Assembly: GCA_022708005.1 (NCBI GenBank) | Contig: JAKIZN010000039.1 | Location: 1-9,686 of the forward strand | Direction of reading: 5' to 3' | DNA: 9,686 nucleotides | Source: Bacteroidota bacterium | Lineage (GTDB): Bacteria; Bacteroidota; Ignavibacteria; Kapaibacteriales; UBA2268 | Part shown: piece by piece, positions 1 to 7,230 of the stretch | Layout: each line of letters opens with the position of its first letter | Position numbering within the stretch: position 1 is the stretch's first letter | Position numbers and translations under genes: made by a program | The notes under the pieces: model-generated | Seen by the model: the letters and a program-made list of their open reading frames with translations, nothing else | Databases searched by the model: none | What the model was told of the DNA's origin: nothing

Positions 1-149
1 GATAAACCGAAACGATTTTGCAGCAAAAACTCTCCGTGGGATTTGCTCGGATTGGCTAATATATCATTTAGCCAAAGATTTGATGTCATAACAACTCCAA
101 GCCCTAAACTACATTTTTTAATAAAATCTCTTCTTGTGTTGTCTTTCAT
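1..149 (-). CDS. Tat-signal secreted protein, N-terminal fragment
   Basis: This is the 5' end of a minus-strand gene that runs off the left edge; 49 codons are visible and open. Residues 5-11 read T-R-R-D-F-I-K, a close match to the twin-arginine (S/T-R-R-x-F-L-K) export motif. A short, weakly hydrophobic stretch (LGLGVVMTSNLWL) and a plausible processing site near 'DILA' follow. Tat signals are typical of folded, often cofactor-binding exported proteins such as Gfo/Idh/MocA-type oxidoreductases, but the mature domain lies outside the window, so no function can be assigned. The ATG sits 24 bp after the stop of the UXS gene on the same strand, which suggests co-transcription. No Shine-Dalgarno site is visible; the start was chosen because the Tat motif immediately follows it. 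Confidence 0.7.
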   Translation of the reverse strand, partial: MKDNTRRDFIKKCSLGLGVVMTSNLWLNDILANPSKSHGEFLLQNRFGL

Positions 150-173
150 TGTATTATTATTTATTGTGAAACA

Positions 174-1115
174 TTACTTTGTTTTAAGCCTTTTTTTGAA
201 ATCTTCGATTGTCTTTAATAGCCCTTCTCTTCTATCTACAGTAGGCGACCACTTCAAAATTTCTTTGGCTTTCGATATATCGGGTTGCCTTACTTTTGGG
301 TCGTCAGATGGCAGTTCTTTAAATACAATTTCGCTTTTCGAACCCGTTAGCTCAATTATTTCCTGCGCTAGCTGCAGCATAGTCAATTCATTTGGATTGC
401 CAATATTGACCGGCTCGGTTTCATCTGACAGCAGCAGCCTATAAATCCCCTCCACCAAGTCTGATACATAGCAAACGGAACGAGTTTGACTGCCGTCGCC
501 AAAGACTGTAACAGGCTCATTTGCCAATGCTTGAGTAAGAAAAGCGGGGATGGCTCTGCCGTCGTGCAATCGCATACGCGGACCGAATGTATTAAAAATT
601 CTTACAATACGCGTTTCTAAATTATGATAGCGGTTATAAGCCATAACCATAGCCTCGCCAAACCGTTTAGCTTCGTCATACACTCCACGATAGCCCACTG
701 GATTGACATTGCCCCAATAATCTTCGGTTTGCGGATGAACCAATGGATCGCCATAGACTTCGCTTGTGCTTGCCAGCAGATAGCGAGCTTTTTTCGCAAG
801 CGATAGCCCGAGAGTCTTGTGAGTGCCGAGCGAACCGACTTTTAAAGTTTGTATGGGCAATTTAAGGTAATCGATTGGCGATGCAGGCGAAGCGAAATGC
901 AAGACATAGTCCAACTCGCCTTCGACATATATATAATTTGTTACGTCGTGATGGACAAATAAAAAGTTCTTATTTCCAAAAAGGTGAGCAATATTTTCTG
1001 GCGAACCTGTGATGAAATTATCCATACAAATTACAAAATGCCCTTCGGCGATAAACTTATCGCACAAGTGAGAGCCCAAAAATCCTGCGCCACCGGTTAT
1101 TAATACTCTTGCCAT
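174..1115 (-). CDS. uxs: UDP-glucuronate decarboxylase (UDP-xylose synthase), extended SDR family
   Basis: The product (313 aa) should convert UDP-glucuronate to UDP-xylose and CO2 using tightly bound NAD, in the cytoplasm, for surface polysaccharide or glycan synthesis. The N-terminal Rossmann motif is G8-G-A-G-F-L-G14, with an acidic residue (D32) ending beta-2. The UXS signature [11 protein letters not shown] lies at 73-83, STSEVYGDP at 116-124, YWGNVNP at 133-139 and YxxxK at Y146/K150. E119 and R276 fit the glutamate and arginine typical of UXS as opposed to epimerases or dehydratases. [10 protein letters not shown] (172-181) and the C-terminal [10 protein letters not shown] motif are also present. 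The length matches single-domain bacterial UXS. Residue 142 is Tyr where the family usually has Pro (NP-V/I-G-P-R). The gene starts 41 bp downstream of abgT with no clear Shine-Dalgarno site. A close relative acting on another UDP-sugar is less likely. Confidence 0.93.
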   Translation of the reverse strand: MARVLITGGAGFLGSHLCDKFIAEGHFVICMDNFITGSPENIAHLFGNKNFLFVHHDVTNYIYVEGELDYVLHFASPASPIDYLKLPIQTLKVGSLGTHKTLGLSLAKKARYLLASTSEVYGDPLVHPQTEDYWGNVNPVGYRGVYDEAKRFGEAMVMAYNRYHNLETRIVRIFNTFGPRMRLHDGRAIPAFLTQALANEPVTVFGDGSQTRSVCYVSDLVEGIYRLLLSDETEPVNIGNPNELTMLQLAQEIIELTGSKSEIVFKELPSDDPKVRQPDISKAKEILKWSPTVDRREGLLKTIEDFKKRLKTK

Positions 1116-1156
1116 TTTTTTATGTCCGATAAAATTTATTCAAAATCATTGAATTT

Positions 1157-2680
1157 CTATAAAAATAATGGGCTTCCCGGTCCGAGCGGCAATCCCAATA
1201 GCATCCAAGCCATCAAAAGTAAAGTCCAAAATATAGTTAGCACAATCGTATAAGGAAGCATAGTCGATATAATCGTTCCCATTCCATAATTATCATCATA
1301 CTTTTGTGCGAAAGCCACAATTAAAGCGAAATAGCTCATCATTGGAGTAATCAGATTAGTAACCGAATCGCCAATTCTAAATGCGGCTTGAGTTAGCGCT
1401 GGGTGGTAGCCTAAAATCATAAACATCGGTATAAAAACAGGCGCCATAATCGCCCACTTCGCCGATGCGCTGCCCATAAATAGATTGATAAATGCCGAAA
1501 GCAATACAAACGCAAGTATAAGCGGAATGCCTGTTAGCCCTATATGGCTAAGGAAATCAGCACCGTTTATTGCGAAAATTAAGCCTAAATTGCTATATTT
1601 GAAAAAATAGACAAATTGGGCAGCAAAAAATACAAGCACAATATATGACGCAAGAGTTCCCATAGACTTAATTATATGCTTCATAAAGTCTTTATCGTTT
1701 TTGATGCTCCCGACAACGATACCATAAACCAGTCCCGGCAATAGAAAAAATATGAGTATAGCCGTAATTACACCATCAAAAAATGGCGAATGAAGCACCC
1801 CACCCGTCTTGGGATCGCGAAGAACTCCCCACTCTGGCGCTACCGACAGCACAAGCAATACAACTGTTACAAGTAGTGCAAGCGCCGCATATACTAAGCC
1901 TTTCTTTTCGATAGAAGTGATATTTTCGACAGAAATTTTTTCAGCGCCGCCTTTGTATTCGCCTAATCTTGGCTCGACAATTTTGTCAGTAACTACCGTG
2001 CCAACGACAACCACAACTATTGCGGAGACAAACATAAAGTAGAAATTGACAGCGGCATTTACCGTTATGCTGGGATCGACAATTTGCGCAGCGCTTTGAG
2101 AAAGCCCTGCTAATATTGGATCTACAGAGCCAATGAGGAAATTAGCACCAAACCCGCCGCTTACTCCGCAAAATGCTGCTGCCAAACCAGCCATAGGGTG
2201 CCGCCCTAATGTATGGAAAATCAAGGCGCCGAGCGGTATCAAAATAACATAGCCCGCCTCCGACGCCAAATGCGAAATTACTCCCGCTAAAACAATAGAA
2301 GCTGTAATCATTCTCGGCGGCGTATAAATTACAAGGGCGCGAATCATCGAGTTGAACAGCCCAGAGCCTTCCGCCACTCCTATACCGACCATCACTGCCA
2401 GAACATAGCCCAGCGGAGGAAAGTTGACAAAATTATGCGTGATATTTGTCCAAATCCAGCGGAGTCCGTCGCCGCTCAAAAGGTTATTCACTGTTATTTG
2501 CGAATTATCAGAAGGATGAACTACTTGCCAATTCAAATAAGCGCCGAGCGATGAAAGCATTGCAACAAGCAAAGCCAGCAAAGCAAATAAGGTTGCAGGA
2601 TGGGGCAATTTATTGCCAATTATTTCTATATAATCCAAAGATTTATTAAAAACTCTTGCAAAGTTGATTTTTAGCTTCAT
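1157..2680 (-). CDS. abgT: AbgT-family transporter (p-aminobenzoyl-glutamate type)
   Basis: The product (507 aa) is a polytopic inner-membrane transporter. AbgT-family members have been described both as p-aminobenzoyl-glutamate importers (E. coli AbgT) and as drug or sulfonamide exporters (MtrF, YdaH); the sequence cannot say which applies. Hydrophobic segments recur roughly at 28-50, 90-108, 125-155, 210-231, 262-281, 302-325, 338-360, 383-403 and 471-495. Family landmarks include SHLASEAGYVILIPL (136-150), GGFGANFLIGSVDP (175-188) and GSASAKW (403-409). From my recall of the YdaH structure, its functional residues D180, N390, W400, P418, R426 and D429 map with identical spacing to D187, N399, W409, P427, R435 and D438 here. 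The length is typical. The gene diverges from the EF-G-like gene across a 647-bp region and leads the minus-strand group abgT-uxs-Tat gene. A weak AGGG precedes the ATG. Confidence 0.93.
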   Translation of the reverse strand: MKLKINFARVFNKSLDYIEIIGNKLPHPATLFALLALLVAMLSSLGAYLNWQVVHPSDNSQITVNNLLSGDGLRWIWTNITHNFVNFPPLGYVLAVMVGIGVAEGSGLFNSMIRALVIYTPPRMITASIVLAGVISHLASEAGYVILIPLGALIFHTLGRHPMAGLAAAFCGVSGGFGANFLIGSVDPILAGLSQSAAQIVDPSITVNAAVNFYFMFVSAIVVVVVGTVVTDKIVEPRLGEYKGGAEKISVENITSIEKKGLVYAALALLVTVVLLVLSVAPEWGVLRDPKTGGVLHSPFFDGVITAILIFFLLPGLVYGIVVGSIKNDKDFMKHIIKSMGTLASYIVLVFFAAQFVYFFKYSNLGLIFAINGADFLSHIGLTGIPLILAFVLLSAFINLFMGSASAKWAIMAPVFIPMFMILGYHPALTQAAFRIGDSVTNLITPMMSYFALIVAFAQKYDDNYGMGTIISTMLPYTIVLTIFWTLLLMAWMLLGLPLGPGSPLFL

Positions 2681-2798
2681 TTAACCCTTTTTTAATTTAT
2701 TCGCAATTTCAAAACATTCAAGATAAAAAACTTAATCCGCTTAACCAAATAAAATTAGAAATCGCATTTATTTCCTTACAAATCCAAATAATGCATTA

Positions 2799-2880
2799 GG
2801 AGATCTAACTGACTGCGTATCCGCTGCTCTCCAGATGGGGCTGTCTCAAAAGGTGACAGATGAGAGCGTCCGTGTTTTCC
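2799..2880. repeat. GC-rich island with IS-end-like sequence (possible mobile-element remnant)
   Basis: This stretch is far richer in GC than the AT-rich DNA around it. It carries GGGGCTGTCTCAAAA (2837-2851), which resembles the terminal inverted repeat of several IS families; that resemblance is from memory. The octamer TCCAGATG occurs at 2830-2837 and again at 2878-2885, 40 bp apart, like a short target duplication or an internal repeat. CTGTC (2841-2845) and GACAG (2855-2859) can pair. No transposase ORF is present. A short open frame on the minus strand is not supported as a gene. Confidence 0.35.
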
Positions 2881-2913
2881 AGATGTCCTACACCTCGAAG
2901 GTGTAGGACATCT
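2881..2913. repeat. 33-bp palindrome, 15-bp perfect arms
   Basis: AGATGTCCTACACCT is followed by a three-base CGA loop and its exact reverse complement. The hairpin is strong on either strand. There is no T-run beside it on either side, so an intrinsic terminator is unlikely, and it lies upstream of both flanking genes. Its outer bases (AGATGTCC ... GGACATCTTAAA) resemble the ends of the hairpin at 9166-9216, which suggests one dispersed hairpin family. Confidence 0.85.
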
Positions 2914-2930
2914 TAAAGCCAAATTGTAAC

Positions 2931-3048
2931 GAACCCAAAGGGTTCAAATGTTTGTAGCAATGAATAATTGGCGAGTTATACGACTCCGTAGGAGTCGCAT
3001 TAGGTTATGCAATCTTATTTTCTACAAACATCAAATCCCTTCGGGATT
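2931..3048. repeat. Symmetric nested palindrome cluster (REP/BIME-like)
   Basis: Three hairpins and one long-range pair share a centre. GAACCC-AAA-GGGTTC (2931-2945), CGACTCC-GTA-GGAGTCG (2981-2997) and AATCCC-TTC-GGGATT (3034-3048) are perfect hairpins with three-base loops. ATGTTTGTAG (2948-2957) is the exact reverse complement of CTACAAACAT (3022-3031). The outer hairpins lie equally far (51.5 bp) from 2989.5, which is also the midpoint of the long-range arms, and the central hairpin is centred at 2989. This is the arrangement expected of two inverted repeat units joined head to head, as in REP-derived elements. No RAYT transposase is in view. Confidence 0.7.
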
Positions 3049-3057
3049 AAAATAATT

Positions 3058-3099
3058 TCAAATAATTCCTTGGAAATAATTGTTTAATGAATTATTTGA
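3058..3099. repeat. Inverted repeat, 11-bp arms
   Basis: TCAAATAATTC (3058-3068) and GAATTATTTGA (3089-3099) are exact reverse complements separated by 20 bases. The arms are AT-rich, so a chance or weakly folding structure is possible, but the pair directly adjoins the hairpin cluster and may be its outer edge. Confidence 0.45.
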
Positions 3100-3317
3100 G
3101 ATAGGTATAAATATAAATCCTGTTATTTTACATAGTTATAAAAATAAATCGGCTAAAACTCGCTATTATAAAATTATTTATCAATGAAATATTTATTAAA
3201 GAAAGTGAAAATTTGACGATTTTTAAAAATATTATTAAGAAATTTCAAAGATTTTGCATAATTTATAACTTTTATAAAAACGCAAAATAAATAAAAATAA
3301 TATTTTAATATTAACTT

Positions 3318-3324
3318 GGAGAAG
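3318..3324 (+). promoter_or_regulatory. Shine-Dalgarno site GGAGAAG of the EF-G-like gene
   Basis: GGAG (3318-3321) ends six bases before ATG 3328. This fixes the start at 3328; an in-frame TTG at 3316 would place the ribosome-binding site inside the coding sequence. Confidence 0.75.
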
Positions 3325-3327
3325 TTC

Positions 3328-5457
3328 ATGAAAGTTTATGAACCTAAAAACATAAGGAATTTAGCCTTAGTTGGTCATGCTGGCACGGGCAAAACTTCAT
3401 TTGCAGAAGCGTTGCTATACAAATCTGGAGCAATTAACCGCCGCGGCAGTGTTGAAGATAACAATACTGTTTCCGATTTTAATGAATTAGAACAAGAAAA
3501 AGGCAGTTCTGTATTCAGTTCGGTTATGTACGCAGAGTGGAAAGATAGCAAAATTAATTTTATTGACTGCCCGGGCTATGACGACTATATCGGCGAAATG
3601 ATAGCTCCTTTGGAAGCAGTGGATTGCGCTGCAATTTTCCTAAATGCCCAAAACGGAATAGAAGTTGGCGCCGAACACGGCTGGGTCTATTCAAGCAGAA
3701 CCAATAAGCCAGCTATGGTAGTTGTTAATAAACTTGACGTGGATCAAGCAAATTGGGATAAGGTATTGGACGACGTCAAATCGCAATTCGGTGGCTCCGC
3801 CAAAATACTTCAATATCCAGTTAAAACAGGAAATTCATTTAATCAAGTTATAGACATATTGTCGATGAAAATGCTTAGCTTCGATAGCGACGGCAACGCA
3901 AAAGCAGAAGATATTCCGTCGGGCGAGCAATCAAAAGCAGAAGAACTGAGAAATGAACTAATAGAATCTATCGCCGAGACAAGCGAAGATTTAATGAACA
4001 AGTATTTTGAAGCAGGCGAGCTAACCGAAGACGAAATCAAAGCAGGATTGAAAGAAGCTATTAAGAACAGAGCTATTTTTCCAATACTATGCGCCTCCAG
4101 CAAGAGCGCTATCGGTGCAACTTCATTCCTTGATTTTGCAGTCGAATACTTGCCATCGCCTATGGACGTTCCAGTATATTCAGAAGATGAATCGACAGAT
4201 ATTACAACTGATCCTTCCAAGCCAACTTCGCTATTTGTTTTCAAAATGGCGTCAGATGCCAAAACAGGCGACCTAACTTATTTCAGGGTTCATACTGGAA
4301 AACTTCATTCGGGTATGGATATGGTTAATAGCAATCGCGGGCAATCCGAACGATTTGGGCAAGTATATGCAGTTGCAGGCAAAAAGCGAACAGAGCTCGA
4401 AGCAATTATGGCAGGCGACATCGGAGCAACTGTTAAGCTAAAATCTACCGCGATTAACGACACAATACACGAGAAAGGTTTTAATGTTTCTTATCGCAAA
4501 ATTGTATATCCAAACGCCAAAGTAAGGACAGCTATTGTTCCTAAAACAAAGGGCGAAGAGGAAAAAGTAGGTATGGGATTAAACGGCTTATATGCCGAAG
4601 ATCCATCGCTCAAAATAGAGCATTCGCAAGAACTTCGCCAAGCAATACTTTATGCACAAGGCGAATTGCATCTTGGCGTTATCAAATGGAGGCTCGCCAA
4701 TAGATATAAAGTCGAAGCTGATTACGTCGAGCCTCGCGTCCCTTATCGCGAGACTATCCAAAAGGGCGCCAAAGGTATGTATCGCCATAAAAAGCAATCT
4801 GGCGGCGCAGGGCAGTTTGCTGAAGTCCACATGTTGATAGAGCCTTGGGTAGAAGATATGCCGAACCCAGAGGGCTTGACTGTTCGTGGCAAAGATATGA
4901 TTAAACTTGATTGGGGTGGCAATTTAGAATACGTCAACTGTATCGTCGGCGGTGTGATTGATGCAAGATTTATGCCCGCTATACTCAAAGGCATAATGGA
5001 AAAAATGCAAATTGGACCTTTAACCGGCTCTTACGTTCGCGATATTAGAGTATCCATTTATGATGGCAAGATGCACCCAGTAGACTCAAACGAAGCCGCG
5101 TTCAAAACTGCTGGTATGATGGCATTCAAAGAAACATTCGTGCAAGCGGCGCCGAAAATTCTCGAACCAATATATGAATTAGAAATCAAGGTACCCGAAG
5201 ACTTTATGGGCGACGTTATGAGCGACCTTCCTTCTCGCCGCGGATTAATTCTCGGCATCGATAGCGAAGGTAAATACCAAAAGATTATCGCAAGAATGCC
5301 ACTTGCAGAACTCGATAAATACGCCACAGCGCTACGTTCGATGACTCAAGCAAGAGCTACTTATTCTGCTAAATTCTTAGAGTATCAAGCTGTTCCGCCA
5401 AACGTTCAGCAAGAGCTTATCGACGCGTTCAAGAAGAGCCAAGAAGAAGAAGCATAA
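3328..5457 (+). CDS. fusA2: EF-G-like translational GTPase (EF-G2 type)
   Basis: The product (709 aa) has the EF-G domain order: GTPase domain, beta-barrel (II), III, IV and C-terminal domain V. GTP-binding motifs are G1 G16-HAGTGK-T23, G3 D80-CPGY84, G4 N134-KLD137 and G5 near C255-ASS258. The P-loop reads GHAGTGKT rather than the AHIDAGKT of housekeeping EF-G. The G3 motif has Tyr84 where EF-G and EF-Tu carry the catalytic His. Switch I reads EKGSSV, with Ser in place of the canonical Thr of RGITI. These traits mark the EF-G2 subfamily (for example Thermus EF-G-2) rather than the str-operon fusA. Domain IV carries HKKQSGGAGQF (487-497), and domain V has MGDVMSDLPSRRG (627-639) and LRSMTQARATY (669-679). 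A role at the ribosome is likely, but its exact task is not established for this subfamily. It stands alone on the plus strand with a shared terminator downstream. Confidence 0.92.
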   Translation: MKVYEPKNIRNLALVGHAGTGKTSFAEALLYKSGAINRRGSVEDNNTVSDFNELEQEKGSSVFSSVMYAEWKDSKINFIDCPGYDDYIGEMIAPLEAVDCAAIFLNAQNGIEVGAEHGWVYSSRTNKPAMVVVNKLDVDQANWDKVLDDVKSQFGGSAKILQYPVKTGNSFNQVIDILSMKMLSFDSDGNAKAEDIPSGEQSKAEELRNELIESIAETSEDLMNKYFEAGELTEDEIKAGLKEAIKNRAIFPILCASSKSAIGATSFLDFAVEYLPSPMDVPVYSEDESTDITTDPSKPTSLFVFKMASDAKTGDLTYFRVHTGKLHSGMDMVNSNRGQSERFGQVYAVAGKKRTELEAIMAGDIGATVKLKSTAINDTIHEKGFNVSYRKIVYPNAKVRTAIVPKTKGEEEKVGMGLNGLYAEDPSLKIEHSQELRQAILYAQGELHLGVIKWRLANRYKVEADYVEPRVPYRETIQKGAKGMYRHKKQSGGAGQFAEVHMLIEPWVEDMPNPEGLTVRGKDMIKLDWGGNLEYVNCIVGGVIDARFMPAILKGIMEKMQIGPLTGSYVRDIRVSIYDGKMHPVDSNEAAFKTAGMMAFKETFVQAAPKILEPIYELEIKVPEDFMGDVMSDLPSRRGLILGIDSEGKYQKIIARMPLAELDKYATALRSMTQARATYSAKFLEYQAVPPNVQQELIDAFKKSQEEEA

Positions 5458-5484
5458 TCTATTTTGCTATGGGTTTAATGATAC

Positions 5485-5519
5485 AAAAAAGGGCTGTCTT
5501 TGGAGGCAGCCCTTTTTTT
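5485..5519. terminator. Bidirectional rho-independent terminator
   Basis: GGGCTGTCT (5491-5499) pairs with AGGCAGCCC (5504-5512) around a TTGG loop, giving a 9-bp stem with one T-G wobble. Seven Ts follow on the plus strand (5513-5519). Six As precede it (5485-5490), giving a U-run for minus-strand transcripts. It lies between the convergent EF-G-like and TPR genes and can end both. Confidence 0.92.
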
Positions 5520-5520
5520 A

Positions 5521-7224
5521 CTATTTGCATCCTAAAGATTTTATGTTTTCTTTTGCCGTTTTGTTGTCGGGATTAATCTTTAGCGTTGCTCTATAATACT
5601 TGCAAGCTGTCTCGTTTTGCCCTAAGCCCTGATAGCTTATAGCAGTGAATAATGCCGCATATTCGCTGTCGGGCATAGCTTCTAACCATTGGCGACCTAT
5701 CTTTTCGAGATCTTTATACTTCTTTTGGTCTAACTTCATGCCTGCTAATTTAAAGAACGCTTGATTCAACTCGTTTTTGTATAGTTCGGCATTTGCCGTG
5801 CCAGTGCTTACAGCGCTATTAAAGCACTGCTCTGCTTTTGCGTCATTTTTCAAGTTAGCATACACGTCGCCAAGATAAATAGTAGACCATAGGAAGCCGG
5901 GATTTAGCTCGCTGGCTTTCACCAAAGGCTCAATAGCCGCTTGCGAATTGCCATTGAAAAATTCACTTAATCCGATAAAATAATGTATCATAAATGTTGT
6001 AGAATCATCGCATCCTGCAACGTTTAATCGCTTGCTAAGTATTTCTATAGCTTCGTCGTAGCGTTGCATTTTATTCAGCGAAGTGCCAAGCACGAACATT
6101 AATTGGCAGTTAGCCGTGGGATCCATTTCAATAGCTTGTTTCCATTTTTCGACTGCAGTGTTTGTATCGCCCGCCATTAGCGCTGCTTGCCCCCAACGGC
6201 GAACATCTTCCATTCCAAGTGGCTTAACGCTTTGAAGTTCGCTGTAAGTAAGAGCGGCGTCGGCGTTGTCGCCTTCTGACATATAGCAGCGAGCCAGCAA
6301 CAATTTAGCACTTTGCGACGCAGTATCTATCTCTTGAGCCACGATGCGCAAATGCGTTCTTGCGGAGTCGCATCTGCCGAGTTCATACAAAGATTGGGCT
6401 AAATACCATCTGCCAAGCGAACCGCCCGGGCGGAGCTGAACGAAGTTGTTGAGCGATTGCGCTGCTTGTATATAATTTTTCGAGAAAAAGAAGATTTTGC
6501 CTTGCTCGAACCATGCTTTAGAGTTTTTAGGATCTTTTTGAGTAAGAGTATTCCACTCTTGCAGTGAACGGGTAAAATATTCGTTTGCTAAATCGGGGCT
6601 ACTTTCTTGCTCGCGAGTACCGAGCCAATAGTATGACTGCGCCAATTTCATGCGGGCGTCGTTCAAATCTGGATTGAGCCTAAGCGCTTCTTCATAGTTA
6701 TCTTTTGAGAGTTCATAAACCCGCTGCTTGAAGTATAAATCGCCTAATATCACATACGCTTGAACGTTATTTTTGTCTATTTCGCGAGCTCGAGCAATAG
6801 CTAACTCGGCTTGACCTATCGAATCGGCAAGCACATAAACGTTAGCCAAAGCTATCCAATTTTCTGCTTCCTTTTTCTCATCAACGGTAAGTTTTCTGAG
6901 CATTTTCACTGCTTCAGGGAAATCACCAGCCATCGATAAGCCACCCGCTAATTTTCGCATAACATTCGGTTTGCGAGAAATTTTTTCTGCTAATCTATAT
7001 GTTTCCACTGCTTTGTTGAATTTACCTAATTCGATAAATATATCGCCTGCAAGCAAGTGCAAATCAATATCTTTTGGATTTTCTGATAGTGCAGCCGAAA
7101 TATGCGTTTCAGCCAATTCAAAATTTCCTTCGTTTACTGCAAACATAAACTGCTCTTTGGCATTTTGCGAAAACGCCATAGAAATGCTCAAAAAGAGCAG
7201 CGCAACATAAGTTGTGATTCTCAT
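5521..7224 (-). CDS. Secreted tetratricopeptide-repeat protein
   Basis: The product (567 aa) starts with a Sec signal peptide (residues 1-19, MRITTYVALLFLSISMAFS, cleavage before Q20), so it should be periplasmic or surface-facing. The rest is almost wholly TPR-like helix pairs. Clear units include those around 54-86 (LAGDIFIELGKFNKAVETY), 155-187 (ILGDLYFKQRVYELSKDNY), 235-267, 271-300, 342-370 and 376-400, and 445-470 (LGDVYANLKNDAKAEQCF), with further degenerate copies to the C-terminus. TPRs form protein-binding scaffolds; the partner is unknown. It is the last gene of the minus-strand cluster, starting only 6 bp after the PstS-like gene stop, with AGAGG about 10 bases before the ATG. Co-occurrence with TonB and a PstS-like lipoprotein suggests an envelope role. 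Seven cysteines after the signal peptide, the last at the penultimate residue, could form disulfides. Confidence 0.88.
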   Translation of the reverse strand: MRITTYVALLFLSISMAFSQNAKEQFMFAVNEGNFELAETHISAALSENPKDIDLHLLAGDIFIELGKFNKAVETYRLAEKISRKPNVMRKLAGGLSMAGDFPEAVKMLRKLTVDEKKEAENWIALANVYVLADSIGQAELAIARAREIDKNNVQAYVILGDLYFKQRVYELSKDNYEEALRLNPDLNDARMKLAQSYYWLGTREQESSPDLANEYFTRSLQEWNTLTQKDPKNSKAWFEQGKIFFFSKNYIQAAQSLNNFVQLRPGGSLGRWYLAQSLYELGRCDSARTHLRIVAQEIDTASQSAKLLLARCYMSEGDNADAALTYSELQSVKPLGMEDVRRWGQAALMAGDTNTAVEKWKQAIEMDPTANCQLMFVLGTSLNKMQRYDEAIEILSKRLNVAGCDDSTTFMIHYFIGLSEFFNGNSQAAIEPLVKASELNPGFLWSTIYLGDVYANLKNDAKAEQCFNSAVSTGTANAELYKNELNQAFFKLAGMKLDQKKYKDLEKIGRQWLEAMPDSEYAALFTAISYQGLGQNETACKYYRATLKINPDNKTAKENIKSLGCK

Positions 7225-7230
7225 TAGTAA

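Larger units (their letters stand above)
2681..3327. other. Divergent intergenic region, 647 bp, repeat-rich
   Basis: The region separates abgT (minus) from the EF-G-like gene (plus). Composition is very uneven. 2799-2913 is about 52% GC (60 of 115 by hand count), while 3101-3300 is about 17% GC (34 of 200). It contains an IS-end-like sequence, a 33-bp near-perfect palindrome and a symmetric set of hairpins, listed separately. No convincing protein-coding gene was found. Promoters for both flanking genes must lie here, but I see only weak candidates, such as TTGACG at 3213-3218 without a good -10 at the proper distance. Confidence 0.7.

Noticed and set aside
43..444. Plus-strand ORF of 133 aa with a hydrophobic stretch
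   Set aside because: It overlaps the 3' end of the well-supported uxs gene and the Tat-signal fragment on the other strand, is Ser-rich low-complexity, and has no ribosome-binding site.
2881..3099. CRISPR array
   Set aside because: The repeats are palindromes of differing sequence without identical direct repeats or regular unique spacers, and no cas gene is nearby.
3213..3241. TTGACG as a promoter for the EF-G-like gene
   Set aside because: The -35 is good, but the hexamer 17 bases later (TAAGAA) matches only half of the -10 consensus, and in 17% GC DNA such matches are frequent.
3316..3327. TTG at 3316 as the EF-G-like start
   Set aside because: It would place the GGAGAAG Shine-Dalgarno site inside the coding region; ATG 3328 has that site at proper distance and matches the family N-terminus.
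3843..4262. Minus-strand ORF of 139 aa inside the EF-G-like gene
   Set aside because: Ser-rich antisense shadow of a conserved coding region with no recognisable domain.
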